Origin: Natronomonas aquatica
GTDB lineage: Archaea; Halobacteriota; Halobacteria; Halobacteriales; Haloarculaceae
DNA length: 64,000 bases
Assembly (NCBI RefSeq): GCF_024449025.1
Contig: NZ_JAHLKM010000009.1
Coordinates: forward strand, 1 to 64,000
Direction of reading: 5' to 3'
Positions 52,046-62,039 of the stretch are shown piece after piece (position 1 is the first letter of the stretch; every line of letters begins with the position of its first letter). Made by a program: the position numbers and the translations under genes. The notes under the pieces are model-generated. The model did no database searches. It was not told the DNA's origin and saw nothing but the letters and a program-made list of their open reading frames with translations.

Positions 52046-52321
52046 ATGAGTACCGACGATCCCGAAGTAACCACCGTGACCTCGAAGGGACAGATCACGA
52101 TCCCGAGCCGGCTGCGTAAACAGTTCGGGCTCGAGAAGGGGACGAAGCTGATGGTCGTCCCGACCGACTACGGGCTCGTCCTGAAGAAACTCGAACTCCC
52201 GTCCGTCGAGGAGTTCCAACAGCGGGTCGAGGAGCGATCTGAGACGGTCGATCTTTCGATGGAGGAGGTCAGTGAATTAGTACATCAAGCGCGAGGATCT
52301 TTCGATGAAGGCGGTTCTTGA
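52046..52321 (+). CDS. AbrB/MazE-type antitoxin
   Basis: 91 aa from the ATG at 52046 (MSTDDPEVTTVTSKGQITIP). The swapped-hairpin SpoVT/AbrB domain (TVTSKGQITIPSRLRKQFGL) binds DNA; the C-terminal part would wrap the toxin. It overlaps the PIN toxin gene start by 17 bp, a typical toxin-antitoxin layout. Confidence 0.88.
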   Translation: MSTDDPEVTTVTSKGQITIPSRLRKQFGLEKGTKLMVVPTDYGLVLKKLELPSVEEFQQRVEERSETVDLSMEEVSELVHQARGSFDEGGS

Positions 52322-52718
52322 TACGAACGTACTCATCTCCAGCGTTATCGCGACCGGCGTCCCACACGACATCGCTGTCAAAGGTTTCAGCGGCGAGTAT
52401 CAGATCATTGTCTCCGTCGCGACGCTTATGGAATTTCGCGAAACGCTCCTCAAGTATCCGGATCGTTTCGGAATGGACGAGGACGAAGTCCAACAGGAGG
52501 TCGAGACGATCCGCTACTTCGCGGAGTTCGTCGAACCGGACGAAGAGATCACCGCTGTTGAAGCCGATCCGGACGATGACAAGTTCCTCGAAGCCGCTGT
52601 TGCTGGCAACGTCGATTACGTTGTCTCCGGTGATCGGCACCTCCTCGAATTGGATTCGTTCCGCGGTATCGAGATCGTCGATCCTCGAACGTTCTACGAA
52701 CAGCTCGAATCAGCGTGA
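52305..52718 (+). CDS. PIN-domain toxin (VapC-like)
   Basis: 137 aa. Acidic ribonuclease residues: D6 in AVLDTNVLISS, E in LMEFRETLL, D in DPDDDKFLEAA and D in VSGDRHLL, together the PIN active site. Expected to cleave RNA when not held by the AbrB-type partner upstream. Downstream neighbour is convergent. Confidence 0.88.
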   Translation: MKAVLDTNVLISSVIATGVPHDIAVKGFSGEYQIIVSVATLMEFRETLLKYPDRFGMDEDEVQQEVETIRYFAEFVEPDEEITAVEADPDDDKFLEAAVAGNVDYVVSGDRHLLELDSFRGIEIVDPRTFYEQLESA

Positions 52719-52771
52719 ACGCCTCAGTGTAAGTACGGTGTGAGTCTATGTCTTTGGAGGCCCTCGATCGG

Positions 52772-53980
52772 TTAGTAGTCGATATAGTACAGCACGTACA
52801 GGACGACCCCGCCGGTCAGTACGGCGACCCCGAGGAACGCCTCGTCGAAGTGCCCTAGATCGGCGGCCCCGCCGAAGACGACGGGACTCAGCGCGCCGAG
52901 CATGATGTAGAAGGTCCGCAGGCTCCCGAGTTTCGCCCCCCGCGAGTTCTCCGAAAGCCGCCCGGTCAGATCCGAGATGACGACCGTCTCGCTCCCCAGG
53001 ATACCGCTCGCGAGGACCGTGATCGCGACGAACGACGGGAGCCCCGACGCGAACGGGATCGCGGCGATGCCGACCGCGGTGACGCTCATAAGCGCCGCCA
53101 GCGGGTACCGGACGCCGATCCGGTCGTAGGCCCGCCCCGAGAGGAGCTTTACCAGCCCGCCGAACGCGAAGAACAGTCCGAACAGCCCGGTCGCGACGGA
53201 CGCGGAGAGCCCCTCGACGTCGATGAGGTAGGTCGGATAGAAACCGATGAACGCCTGCAGGATCGCCTCCCATAGCACGAGCAGGACGGCCGCGTGGACG
53301 ACGACCCGCTGGCGCAGCATCGAGACGATCTCCCCGGGATCGAACGCGCTGTCGGTCGGGGACGGCACGGCGGATCGCGCCGGGAGGAAAAGCCACAGCC
53401 CCGCCGCCGCCAGAAGGAAAAGCGGGACCGCGAAGCTGAAGCCGTACTGCCAGGCGACGGTGGCCGCGAGGATCCCGGCGGCGGGCGGCATCACCGCGTT
53501 GCCGATGTCCCCCGCCGCCATCGTCACGCCGGTCGCGGTCCCGAGCCGGTCGGGGTAGATGTCTTTCAGGATCGTAAACCGGGAGACGCCGTACATCGCC
53601 GTCCCCAGGCCGAAAAGCGACGTCCCGACGAACAGGACGACGGGCGAGTCCGCGACGACGACGAGCGTGAGCATGCCGGCGGCGATCAGCGAACTCAGTA
53701 TCAACAGGAGCCGTTCCCCGACCCGGTCGGCGAGCAGCCCGCCGGGGAGTTGGCCGAGACCGTAGGCGACCCACAGGACGGACAACAGGAGCCCGGCGGT
53801 CGTGAGAGACAGCCCGTAGGCGGTGCGCAGATAGGGCAGCAGGGACGGATAGATCATCCGGACGCTGATCGAGAGGAACCAGCCGAACGCGATGGCGATC
53901 AGCATCGGTCCGCGGCCCTCGCTCCAGAGATCGAGAGCTACAGATTTGGGGGCAGAGACGTAGCGCACGGGTGGGATCAA
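52772..53980 (-). CDS. Major facilitator superfamily transporter
   Basis: 402 aa, 12 predicted membrane helices. The loop between helices 2 and 3 has GQLPGGLLADRVGERLLL, the MFS signature. Substrate not predictable. Convergent with the toxin-antitoxin pair. Confidence 0.88.
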   Translation of the reverse strand: MIPPVRYVSAPKSVALDLWSEGRGPMLIAIAFGWFLSISVRMIYPSLLPYLRTAYGLSLTTAGLLLSVLWVAYGLGQLPGGLLADRVGERLLLILSSLIAAGMLTLVVVADSPVVLFVGTSLFGLGTAMYGVSRFTILKDIYPDRLGTATGVTMAAGDIGNAVMPPAAGILAATVAWQYGFSFAVPLFLLAAAGLWLFLPARSAVPSPTDSAFDPGEIVSMLRQRVVVHAAVLLVLWEAILQAFIGFYPTYLIDVEGLSASVATGLFGLFFAFGGLVKLLSGRAYDRIGVRYPLAALMSVTAVGIAAIPFASGLPSFVAITVLASGILGSETVVISDLTGRLSENSRGAKLGSLRTFYIMLGALSPVVFGGAADLGHFDEAFLGVAVLTGGVVLYVLYYIDY

Positions 53981-54031
53981 CCGTTCCGAACTCCCCCCGT
54001 CGGGGGCTTGAATCTTGCTAACTTCCGGAGT

Positions 54032-54364
54032 TCACTCGGGTCGTGTCACCCGGTCGGCGTCCGGACCGAAGGCGTCCGCCAGGAGGTCCGGAACGTCTTC
54101 CGGTCGGACCTCGGCGTACCACTCGTTTCGCGGCTGGATCGTGATCGCGGTCCCGCCCTCGCTGCAGAGGCCGAGACAGTCGGTCGCCGAGACGCCGATC
54201 GGCGACCAGAAGGCGTCGCGTTCGCGGAGCCACGACCGGACCGCCGAAAGCGTCGCCTCGCCGTCGACCTCGGCGCAGGCGACGTACTCGGAGTCGCGTT
54301 CGTTGGTACAGACGAAGACGTGAGCCGCGAGCCTGGTCGTCTGTTGGTCGGTGCGTCGTTCCAT
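54032..54364 (-). CDS. Thioredoxin-like [2Fe-2S] ferredoxin
   Basis: 110 aa. Cysteines in HVFVCTNERDSEYVAC and SATDCLGLCSEGG fit the four ligands of thioredoxin-fold [2Fe-2S] ferredoxins, which are often encoded in cobalamin clusters. It overlaps the cbtA stop by one base or abuts it, so it is in the cbtBA operon. It may serve corrin-ring or cobalt reduction, by context. Confidence 0.8.
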   Translation of the reverse strand: MERRTDQQTTRLAAHVFVCTNERDSEYVACAEVDGEATLSAVRSWLRERDAFWSPIGVSATDCLGLCSEGGTAITIQPRNEWYAEVRPEDVPDLLADAFGPDADRVTRPE

Positions 54365-55098
54365 CAGAGGTTCGAAAGCGCCTTTTCGGTCGAGGCAGCC
54401 GACCGGTCACCGTCGGCCCACCGCCGCAGTCGGGTGAACGCCCCGGCGAGCAACAGCCACAGCGCCGCCTGACTGAGGACGACGAGTCCCCGGTAGGCGG
54501 CGACGAGATCGGCGGGGAGATCCGGATGTGTCGCGGCGGTCGGTGCCAGAACCGGCAGGACGACGACGGCGACGAGGATCGGTGCCGAACCGGCAAGGAC
54601 CCCCAGCCCGACGTGACGCGGTGCGAAGCGCTTGTAGGCGCCGATGGCGGCCGCCGAGAGGCCGACCCCGACGACGACGAGTCCGAGATAGACGGCGATC
54701 CGGGTGTCGATCGGGTACTGATAAACCGCACCGGGGGCCGCGGGCGGGAAGACGAGCCACGGCGTCACGGAGACGCTGAAAAAGCCCACACCGGCGAGAA
54801 CGTAGGCTTTCACGTCGCCGCGCCCGGGGAGGGCCGGCTCGAGAAGATAGAGCGCGACGGCGAAGGCGCCGCCGAGAAGGACCGCCCACAGCACGCCGCT
54901 CGTCGCGCTGACGGCCGCCGTCGTCGTCTCGGGGACGAGACTGCCGGCGCCCCCGTGGGCGTGGCCACCCTCGTGGCCGCCGGCCGCCGCTTCGACGTAC
55001 TCACTGAGGGGATTGCCGACAAACATCATATACAGCCCGTAGGCGAGGCCCGCGATCACCCCGGCAGCGACGCCGCGCTGGAAGTACTCGTGGATCAT
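54364..55098 (-). CDS. cbtA: CbtA family cobalt transporter
   Basis: 244 aa, about five to six membrane helices. A His-rich loop GGHEGGHAHGGAG (about residues 40-52) is a likely metal entry site. It pairs with CbtB, encoded immediately upstream, as a cobalt import system of cobalamin producers. Confidence 0.88.
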   Translation of the reverse strand: MIHEYFQRGVAAGVIAGLAYGLYMMFVGNPLSEYVEAAAGGHEGGHAHGGAGSLVPETTTAAVSATSGVLWAVLLGGAFAVALYLLEPALPGRGDVKAYVLAGVGFFSVSVTPWLVFPPAAPGAVYQYPIDTRIAVYLGLVVVGVGLSAAAIGAYKRFAPRHVGLGVLAGSAPILVAVVVLPVLAPTAATHPDLPADLVAAYRGLVVLSQAALWLLLAGAFTRLRRWADGDRSAASTEKALSNL

Positions 55099-55101
55099 CC
55101 C

Positions 55102-55287
55102 TCAGTGACAGACGACGCCGGCGGCGTGCCGGAAGCTGTGGGTCGCGTCGTGGGCGAGCGGCTCCTGGAGGAACAACAGCGCGAAGACGATCGCGGCGCC
55201 GAAAGCCAGTCCGGCCGCGATCTGTGCCATCGTCAGTTCGCCGCGAGCGAGTTCGAACCGATCGGAGACGGTGTCGTTCGCGTTCAT
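55102..55287 (-). CDS. cbtB: CbtB family cobalt transporter subunit
   Basis: 61 aa. One membrane helix (MAQIAAGLAFGAAIVFALLF) and a C-terminal His/Cys-containing tail (HDATHSFRHAAGVVCH) as in CbtB. The cbtA start follows 3 bp after its stop. It lies directly downstream of the chelatase gene on the same strand (57 bp). Confidence 0.9.
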   Translation of the reverse strand: MNANDTVSDRFELARGELTMAQIAAGLAFGAAIVFALLFLQEPLAHDATHSFRHAAGVVCH

Positions 55288-55344
55288 AAATTATACTTGT
55301 CTTACTGAAACTGAGGTTGTAAAGCTTTGGGTCGAGCGTGAGAG

Positions 55345-57444
55345 TCACTCCCGCGAGCGGGCGAGCGCCGCCTCGACGCGTTCGGGCGTCAGGGAATCGA
55401 GCGGAACGAGCGTCCCGTCCGTCGCCTCGACGACGTCGGCGAGCAAGCCGCGTTCCTCGCTCGCCTCGACACAGACCACGCCCGCACCGGTCGAAGCGAG
55501 GGATTCGGCGGCCTCTCGGGTCTCCGCCGTCGGGTTCGCCGCCGCGTTGGCCCGGCCGTCGGAGACGACGACGGCGACCGCGGTCTCGGGGGCGGCCCGG
55601 TCGATCACCGACGCCGCGGTCCGGAGGCCGGCCGGCAGCGGCGTCGTATCGCCGGTCGGGAGGTCCTTGAGGTGGCGGGCAGCCAGCGATACCGAGTCGG
55701 TCGGCGGGAGGACGACCTCCGCGCCGTCGCCGGCGAAGGCGACGACGGCGACGCTGTCGCGTTCGGTGTAGGCGCCCTCCAGCAGTTCGAGCGTGACGCC
55801 TTTGGCCGCCGCCATCGCGGGACGCATCGAGGCGCTGGCGTCGACCGCGAAGACGACGAGGGCGTCGCCGGCCCCGGCCCGGACCGACTGCCGGAGGTCG
55901 CGTTTCTCGATGCGGTCGCCCCCGCGGGTCGCGGCGGCCCGAACCGAGGCGGCGGCGTCGATCGGGCCGTCGGGGTCGGCCGTCTCCGTCCGGACGCGAG
56001 GCCCCCTGTTTCCGGTCGAGGGCGCCGCCTGCGCCCGGCCGGATCCGGTTCCGGACTCGGCCTCGGGAGGGTCAATCTCCGGCGCGGCGGCGTCGGCGGG
56101 CCCGCGGGGCTGGCCCGGAACGAGGGGCTTGGCGTCCTCGCTACCGTCCCCTCCGTCGGCGTCGTCCTCGTTTCCGGAGCCGGCCTCGTCCCCGACTCCG
56201 GACTCGGACGACGTCTCTGTGGCACCCTCGGCTCTCGGCGGTTCCATGCTGTTCTCTTCGTCTTCATCGGCGGGATCGCCGCCATCGGTATCGGAGTCAG
56301 AGCCGGCGTCGGTATCGCGATCATCGGGTCCGGACGGATCGGTCTCGGAGCCTGCTTCGCCGGCAGACCCATCAGTATCTCCGTTGTCGGCTTCACCGGC
56401 ATCTCCGTTCTCTCGCTCCGGGTCGTCGGCCCCGCTTTCCTCGTCGTCGAACCGATCGTCGATCACGTCCGCGGCGTCGGGGGCGTCCTCGAAGGGGGTC
56501 GACCGCATCCGGTGGGCCAGGGCGTACTCGGCCGCCCGCCGGATGTCGCCGTCGGTGACCGTCGGGCGACCGTCGAGGGCCGCGAGCGCACGGGCCGCCC
56601 GGGCGGTCGCGATGTCCGCCCGGTGGCCGTCGACGCCCGCGTCGAGACAGAGGGCGGCGATCTCGCGTTTCTGTTCGTCGGCCAGCGAAACCGCCTCGAG
56701 GAGATCCCGGGCCGAACGCAGACGCTCGTGGTGGCGGTCGGTGTCGTCCTCGACCGGCGCCGAACCCTCCAGGTCGCTGTCGATGATGGCGATGCGGTCC
56801 TCGATGTCGCGTTCGCCCTCGATTTCGACCGAGAGCGCGAAGCGATCCCGGAGCTGGGGCCGGAGATCGCCCTCTTCGGGGTTCATCGTCCCGACGAGCG
56901 TGAACTCGGCGGGATGGGAGACGCTGACGCCGTCGCGCTCGACGCGGTTCTCGCCGGAGGCCGCGGCGTCCAGCAACACGTCCACGAGGTGATCGTCCAG
57001 CAGGTTCACCTCGTCGACGTACAACAGCCCCCGGTTGGCGCGGGCGAGCAGTCCGGGGTCGAAGGAGGCCTCGCCGGCCAGCGCGTCCGAGACCGAGAGC
57101 GTCCCGACGACGCGCTCTCTGGTGGCCCCCAGCGGGAGCGTCACGAGCGGGACGGAACGGGTCTCGACGGGAAACGTCGCCCGCTCGCGACACGACTCGC
57201 ACTGTCGGGACCGGTCGTCGGGCGGACAGCTATACGGGCAGTCGGCGATGGCCCGCTGATCGGGCAGGAGATCCGCCAGCCCCCGGACGAGCGTCGATTT
57301 GGCCGTCCCCTTCTCGCCGGTGACGAGCAGGCCATCGAGGCCGTCGTCGACCGCGACGGCGAGAAGCGCCTCCTTCAGCCGTTCCTGGCCGACGACCGCG
57401 CCGAACGGCGTGGAAACGCTTTTCACGGGGGCGGGATCAAACAC
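55345..57444 (-). CDS. Magnesium/cobalt chelatase ID-type fusion
   Basis: 699 aa from a GTG at 57444. The N-terminal AAA+ part (BchI/ChlI-like) has Walker A VTGEKGTAKSTL, a cysteine cluster CPYSCPPDDRSRQCESC after it, and Walker B RGLLYVDEVNLL. A long acidic linker (about residues 335-480) precedes a VWA domain with MIDAS DASAS (FAVDASASM). Together with CobN encoded divergently it would form the cobaltochelatase. Confidence 0.9.
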   Translation of the reverse strand: MFDPAPVKSVSTPFGAVVGQERLKEALLAVAVDDGLDGLLVTGEKGTAKSTLVRGLADLLPDQRAIADCPYSCPPDDRSRQCESCRERATFPVETRSVPLVTLPLGATRERVVGTLSVSDALAGEASFDPGLLARANRGLLYVDEVNLLDDHLVDVLLDAAASGENRVERDGVSVSHPAEFTLVGTMNPEEGDLRPQLRDRFALSVEIEGERDIEDRIAIIDSDLEGSAPVEDDTDRHHERLRSARDLLEAVSLADEQKREIAALCLDAGVDGHRADIATARAARALAALDGRPTVTDGDIRRAAEYALAHRMRSTPFEDAPDAADVIDDRFDDEESGADDPERENGDAGEADNGDTDGSAGEAGSETDPSGPDDRDTDAGSDSDTDGGDPADEDEENSMEPPRAEGATETSSESGVGDEAGSGNEDDADGGDGSEDAKPLVPGQPRGPADAAAPEIDPPEAESGTGSGRAQAAPSTGNRGPRVRTETADPDGPIDAAASVRAAATRGGDRIEKRDLRQSVRAGAGDALVVFAVDASASMRPAMAAAKGVTLELLEGAYTERDSVAVVAFAGDGAEVVLPPTDSVSLAARHLKDLPTGDTTPLPAGLRTAASVIDRAAPETAVAVVVSDGRANAAANPTAETREAAESLASTGAGVVCVEASEERGLLADVVEATDGTLVPLDSLTPERVEAALARSRE

Positions 57445-57463
57445 AGTTGTATTAGCACAACTG
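57444..57463. promoter_or_regulatory. Palindrome in the chelatase/cobN divergent promoter
   Basis: CAGTTGT-ATTAGC-ACAACTG, perfect 7-bp arms, lies in the 34-bp gap between the GTG of the chelatase gene and the ATG of cobN (57479). It overlaps the transcription start expected for the leaderless chelatase mRNA and the TATA region expected for cobN, so a bound protein would block both. Confidence 0.6.
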
Positions 57464-57478
57464 GAGTTTATTAACGTT

Positions 57479-60400
57479 ATGCCACGGATCGGACTCTACA
57501 CCGCGACCGAGAACGAACTCGGCGCGTTACAGCGCGCCGCCGGCGAGGTCGATACCGACCTCGTCGTTCGCTCCGAGAGCGACCTCGACGAACCCGACGA
57601 CGTCGAGACGTTCTGTGAGGAACTGTCGGACTGCGACGTCGCCGTCCTGTGGCTCCACGGGGGGAAAGACAGCATGCCCGGCTACGACCGGGTACTCGAG
57701 CGCTGTTACGAGGCGGGGGTCCCCGTCGCGATCAAGGCGACCGGCGACGCCTTCGCGATCGAGGACACGACCGTCCCCGGAAGCGTCAGAGAGACCGTCG
57801 GCGAGTATCTCGAGCGGGGCGGCAGTGCGAACCTGGCGAACGCCGTCCGGTACCTGACCGACCGCTTTACCGCCGAGGAGGTAGCCTACGACGACCCCGT
57901 CTCGCTGCCGACCGAGGGCGTCTATCACCCGGATCACCCGGGCGTCTCCGTCGAGGAACTCTACGCGACGCTCGATGGCGATCGACCGACGGTCGCCGTC
58001 TGGTTCTACGAATCCCACTGGACCCACGAGAACACCCGCTACGTCGATGCCTTGGTCCGTGCGATCGAACGCGAGGGCGCGAACGCGCTACCGGTGTTCT
58101 GTAACCCCGTCACGGACAGCGACGAGCAGGAGGACGCCGAATGGGTCGTCGACAACTGGCTGACCGACGGGGCCGACGAACCGCTCGTCGATGCGGTCTG
58201 TTCGTCCTTCATGTTCTCGCTGTCGATGGCCGAGCGCGGTCGCGAGGCGAACGACGAAGGGAGCGACGCCGAGGAGGTGTTCCTGAAACGCCTCGGCGTA
58301 CCCGTCATCCAGACCGTCACGACGATGCGCTCGCGGTCGCGGTACGAATCCAGCGACACCGGCGTGATGGGGTTCGAACTCGCCCTTTCGGTGGCACTCC
58401 CCGAGTTCGACGGCAACGTCATCACGCATCCGATCTCGGGCAAAGAGCGGACCGACGACGACGCGGGGATCGGCAGCGCGCCGAAACAGCACTTCCCGAT
58501 CGAGGACCGGATCGACCACGCCGCCTCGCTCGCGGTCAACTGGGCCGAACTCCGATACACCCCGAACGACGAGAAGAACGTCGCCGTCGTTTTGCACAAC
58601 TACCCGCCGAGCGACGACGGGATCGGGACCGCCTTCGGGCTGGACTCCCCGGAATCGACGGTCAACCTGCTCTCGGAGCTACGCGCCCGGGATTACGACC
58701 TTGGCGATCGGTTCCCCGACTCGGGGGAGGACCTCGTCGGAACGCTCACTTCGCAGTTGACCCTCGACGACCGGTGGGTCGCCCCCGAGGACGTCCGTGA
58801 TCTCTCGGTCGACGTGGTCTCCCCGGAGCAATACGACACGTGGTGGAACGACGCCGACAGCGGGTTCCGCGGAAACGTCACCGAGGAGTGGGGCGATCCG
58901 CCGGACCGGCCCTTCGCGATCCCGGGCATCGAGTTCGGCAACGTCCTCGTGACGGTCCAGCCGCCACGAGGGTTCGGGATGGATCCCGAAAAGGTGTATC
59001 ACGACTCGGATCTCCAGCCGCCGCACGATTATTACGCTTTCTACGCGTGGCTCCGCAACGAGTTCGCCGCCGACGCCGTCGTCCACCTCGGCACGCACGG
59101 CTCCCTGGAGTGGCTGCCGGGGAAGACGGTCGGGCTGGACGGCAAGAGCGCCCCCGACGCGCTCGTTTCCGACCTGCCGAACGTCTATCCGTACATCGTC
59201 AACAACCCCGGCGAGGGCACCCAGGCGAAACGGCGCTCGTACGCCGCCGTCGTCGACTACCTGACGCCGCCGATGGCGAACGCCGGCACCTACGACGAGC
59301 TGGCCGAACTGGAGGAACTCGCCGACCAGTACCGCGAGGCCGGCAGCGAGGCCGGCGAGACGGTCGAGCGACTCGTCCGCGAGAAGATCGACGAGCTGGA
59401 TCTCGCCGTCGAGTTGGGTATCGACGGGGAGATCGACGAGGCCGTCGACGTCCGCGGCCCCGAGGAGGCCGGGACGACGCTCGCCGAGGGGACAGTCGAA
59501 GGTGAGGACGTAGACATCGACGAACTGATCGAGCGCGTCCACGCCTACCTGACGGACGTCAAGACGACCCAGATCCGGATGGGGCTGCACACGATGGGCG
59601 AACCGCCCGAAGACGACCGACTGATCGAGTATCTCGTCGCGCTGACGCGGCTGGAGAACCCGGGCGCGCCGTCGCTCCGGGAGTCGGTCGCGGGCGTGTT
59701 GGGCGTCGACTACGACCGGATGCTCGATTCCCCCGGCGAGTACGACGAGACCCTGGGGATGACCTACGCCGAGGCGGCCGACGAGGTGCACGAACTGAGC
59801 GTCGAGCTAGTCGGGACGCTCGCCGCCCACGACTTCGACGTGCCCGAAGCCGAACCCGACGCCGGCCCCGACGACGAGACGACGATGAACCTCATGGTCG
59901 TCGACGTCGACGCGCTCGGGGACGCCCGCGTGAAGGGCGGCGCACACGACGAGTTGCGCGAGGCGCTCGCGTACATCTGCGAGGAGGCCGCCCCTCGCGT
60001 CGCCGGCGCCGAGGCGGAGATCCCACAGACGGCGGACGCCCTGAACGGCGAGTACGTCCCCCCCGGCGGATCGGGCGCGCCGACCAGAGGGGGCGTCGAC
60101 CTCTTGCCGACGGGCCGGAACTTCTACACGCTCGATCCCCGGAAAGTGCCCGCGAAATCGGCCTGGGAGGTCGGCAAAGAAGTCGCGGAAGGGACGCTGA
60201 CTCGACATCACGACGAACACGACGCTTACCCCGAGGAGATCGGCGTCGTCGCCTGGGGGACGCCGACGGTTCGGACCCGCGGGGAGACGATCGCCCAGGT
60301 GCTCGCGGCGATGGGTGTCCGGCCGGTCTGGACCGATGCCGGCCGGATCGACGACGTCGAGCCGATCGACCTCGACGAGCTGGGCCGGCCGCGCGTCGAC

Positions 60401-61354
60401 GCGACGACCCGCGTCTCCGGGCTCTTCCGGGACGCGTTCCCGCAGGCGGCGGGCGTCATCCACGACGCCGTCGAGGCCGTCGTCGACCTCGAGGAACCCC
60501 ACGAGATGAACTACGTGAAGAAACACGTCGAAGAGGAGGCCGAGGAACTGGAAGCCGGAGGGATGGACAGAGAGGACGCCCGCGACGCCGCCATGCCGCG
60601 GGTCTTTACGACCCGACCCGGCGGCTACGGAGCCGGCACGAACAAGGCCGTCGACGAGGGCAACTGGGACGACCGCTCCGATCTCGCCGAGGTGTACGTC
60701 CAGTGGGGGGGCTACGCCCTCGGCTCGCGGGGGCGGGTCTCGGAGGACCACGACGCCTTCCGGCGGCGTCTCGGCAGCGTCGAGGCGACCGTCAAAATCG
60801 AGGACACGATGGAACAGGACGAGTTCGACTCCTCCGATTGGTACGCCTTCCACGGCGGCTTCATCACCGCCGTCGCCGAAGTCTCGGGCGAAGAGCCCGC
60901 CTCATACGTCGGCGACTCCTCGGATCCGGACAACGTTTCGGTGTACACCAACGAGGAGAAGGTTCGCAAGGCGATGCGCTCCCGCGTGCTCAACCCCGCG
61001 TGGCTGGAGTCGATGGAGGAACACGGGTACAAAGGCGCGGGCGATCTCTCGAAGACCGTCGACGTGACGCTGGGGTGGGACGCGACGACCGGCGTCGTCA
61101 GCGACACGCTGTGGGGCGAGGTGGCCGACCGGTACGCCTTCGACGAGGAGCGCCAGGAGTGGATGCGGGAGGTGAACCCCTGGGCGCTGGAGTCGATCAC
61201 TGACACACTCTTGGAGGCGATCGATCGTGGGCTGTGGGACGCCGACAGCGAGACCGAAGAGCGGCTGACCGATCTCAACCTGCAGGTCGACGGTGACCTC
61301 GAGGAGCGTTCGTCCCGTCCCGACGCGATCGGGGAGGTGACGGGCGATGACTGA
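57479..61354 (+). CDS. cobN: Cobaltochelatase subunit CobN
   Basis: 1291 aa from the ATG at 57479 (MPRIGLYTATENELGAL); an in-frame open stretch upstream overlaps the chelatase gene and is not used. The large CobN/BchH-type subunit binds the corrin and inserts cobalt. Family segments are visible, such as HLGTHGSLEWLPGKTVGL, LPTGRNFYTLDPRKVPAKSA and VYVQWGGYALGSRG. Overlaps the next gene by 8 bp. Confidence 0.94.
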   Translation: MPRIGLYTATENELGALQRAAGEVDTDLVVRSESDLDEPDDVETFCEELSDCDVAVLWLHGGKDSMPGYDRVLERCYEAGVPVAIKATGDAFAIEDTTVPGSVRETVGEYLERGGSANLANAVRYLTDRFTAEEVAYDDPVSLPTEGVYHPDHPGVSVEELYATLDGDRPTVAVWFYESHWTHENTRYVDALVRAIEREGANALPVFCNPVTDSDEQEDAEWVVDNWLTDGADEPLVDAVCSSFMFSLSMAERGREANDEGSDAEEVFLKRLGVPVIQTVTTMRSRSRYESSDTGVMGFELALSVALPEFDGNVITHPISGKERTDDDAGIGSAPKQHFPIEDRIDHAASLAVNWAELRYTPNDEKNVAVVLHNYPPSDDGIGTAFGLDSPESTVNLLSELRARDYDLGDRFPDSGEDLVGTLTSQLTLDDRWVAPEDVRDLSVDVVSPEQYDTWWNDADSGFRGNVTEEWGDPPDRPFAIPGIEFGNVLVTVQPPRGFGMDPEKVYHDSDLQPPHDYYAFYAWLRNEFAADAVVHLGTHGSLEWLPGKTVGLDGKSAPDALVSDLPNVYPYIVNNPGEGTQAKRRSYAAVVDYLTPPMANAGTYDELAELEELADQYREAGSEAGETVERLVREKIDELDLAVELGIDGEIDEAVDVRGPEEAGTTLAEGTVEGEDVDIDELIERVHAYLTDVKTTQIRMGLHTMGEPPEDDRLIEYLVALTRLENPGAPSLRESVAGVLGVDYDRMLDSPGEYDETLGMTYAEAADEVHELSVELVGTLAAHDFDVPEAEPDAGPDDETTMNLMVVDVDALGDARVKGGAHDELREALAYICEEAAPRVAGAEAEIPQTADALNGEYVPPGGSGAPTRGGVDLLPTGRNFYTLDPRKVPAKSAWEVGKEVAEGTLTRHHDEHDAYPEEIGVVAWGTPTVRTRGETIAQVLAAMGVRPVWTDAGRIDDVEPIDLDELGRPRVDATTRVSGLFRDAFPQAAGVIHDAVEAVVDLEEPHEMNYVKKHVEEEAEELEAGGMDREDARDAAMPRVFTTRPGGYGAGTNKAVDEGNWDDRSDLAEVYVQWGGYALGSRGRVSEDHDAFRRRLGSVEATVKIEDTMEQDEFDSSDWYAFHGGFITAVAEVSGEEPASYVGDSSDPDNVSVYTNEEKVRKAMRSRVLNPAWLESMEEHGYKGAGDLSKTVDVTLGWDATTGVVSDTLWGEVADRYAFDEERQEWMREVNPWALESITDTLLEAIDRGLWDADSETEERLTDLNLQVDGDLEERSSRPDAIGEVTGDD

Positions 61355-62039
61355 CGAGGACTTCGAAGCGTACGCCGATCTCGGCGCGACGACCGCCGAC
61401 GCGATGGAGATCGCCGAGACGAGCATGGACAGGGTCCACGAACTGGTCCCACAGGAGACGCTCGCCGACCGGATCAAAGCGAAGTCGGTCCACGCCACGG
61501 GCGACGAGGAGTTCCAGTATCTGATGCGGTTTACCGGGAGCGACGAATCGAAGCCCGTGCGGGCGGGCGCCGAAGCCGTCCTCGGGGAGCGGCCGATCGT
61601 CACCGACATCACGATGGTCAAAGCCGGGATCACGGGACGGGGCCACGACTGTCCGGTCCGGAAGGCGATCGGCAACGGCGCCGAGTTGGCCGAGGAGACG
61701 GGGATGACCCGGACGGCGGCGTCGGTGCTGGAGCTGGACAGGGAAGGCGTCTACGACGGGGCGATCGCGACGATCGGGAACGCCCCGACGGCCGCCCTGG
61801 CGCTGGCCGATTGCATTGAGCAGGGCACCCGGCCGGCCGTCGTCGTCGCCACCCCCGTCGGGTTTGTCAAGGCCGCCGAGAGCCGAACGCGGATCCGGGA
61901 GGTCTGTGCCGAGTTCGGCGTGCCGGCGATCACGAACGTCGGCAGACGCGGCGGTAGCGGGCTGGCGGCCGGGCTGACGAACGAACTGATACACGTCGCC
62001 AGCGACGTTCGTAACGGTGAACTGGAGTTGACGGAATGA
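61347..62039 (+). CDS. cbiC: Precorrin-8X methylmutase (cobalt-precorrin-8 isomerase)
   Basis: 230 aa. FTGSDESKPVRAGAEAV, VTDITMVKAGITGR and IGNAPTAALAL, PVGFVKAAES with the catalytic-site histidine segment (KSVHATGDEEF) identify CbiC/CobH, which moves a methyl group from C11 to C12 to form hydrogenobyrinate/cobyrinate. Operon with cobN upstream and cbiE downstream, both overlapping. Confidence 0.93.
   Translation: MTDEDFEAYADLGATTADAMEIAETSMDRVHELVPQETLADRIKAKSVHATGDEEFQYLMRFTGSDESKPVRAGAEAVLGERPIVTDITMVKAGITGRGHDCPVRKAIGNGAELAEETGMTRTAASVLELDREGVYDGAIATIGNAPTAALALADCIEQGTRPAVVVATPVGFVKAAESRTRIREVCAEFGVPAITNVGRRGGSGLAAGLTNELIHVASDVRNGELELTE

Noticed and set aside
55288-55344. Cobalamin riboswitch before cbtB
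   Set aside because: The gap to the upstream gene is 57 bp, too short for the roughly 200-nt aptamer, and no B12-box-like sequence was seen.
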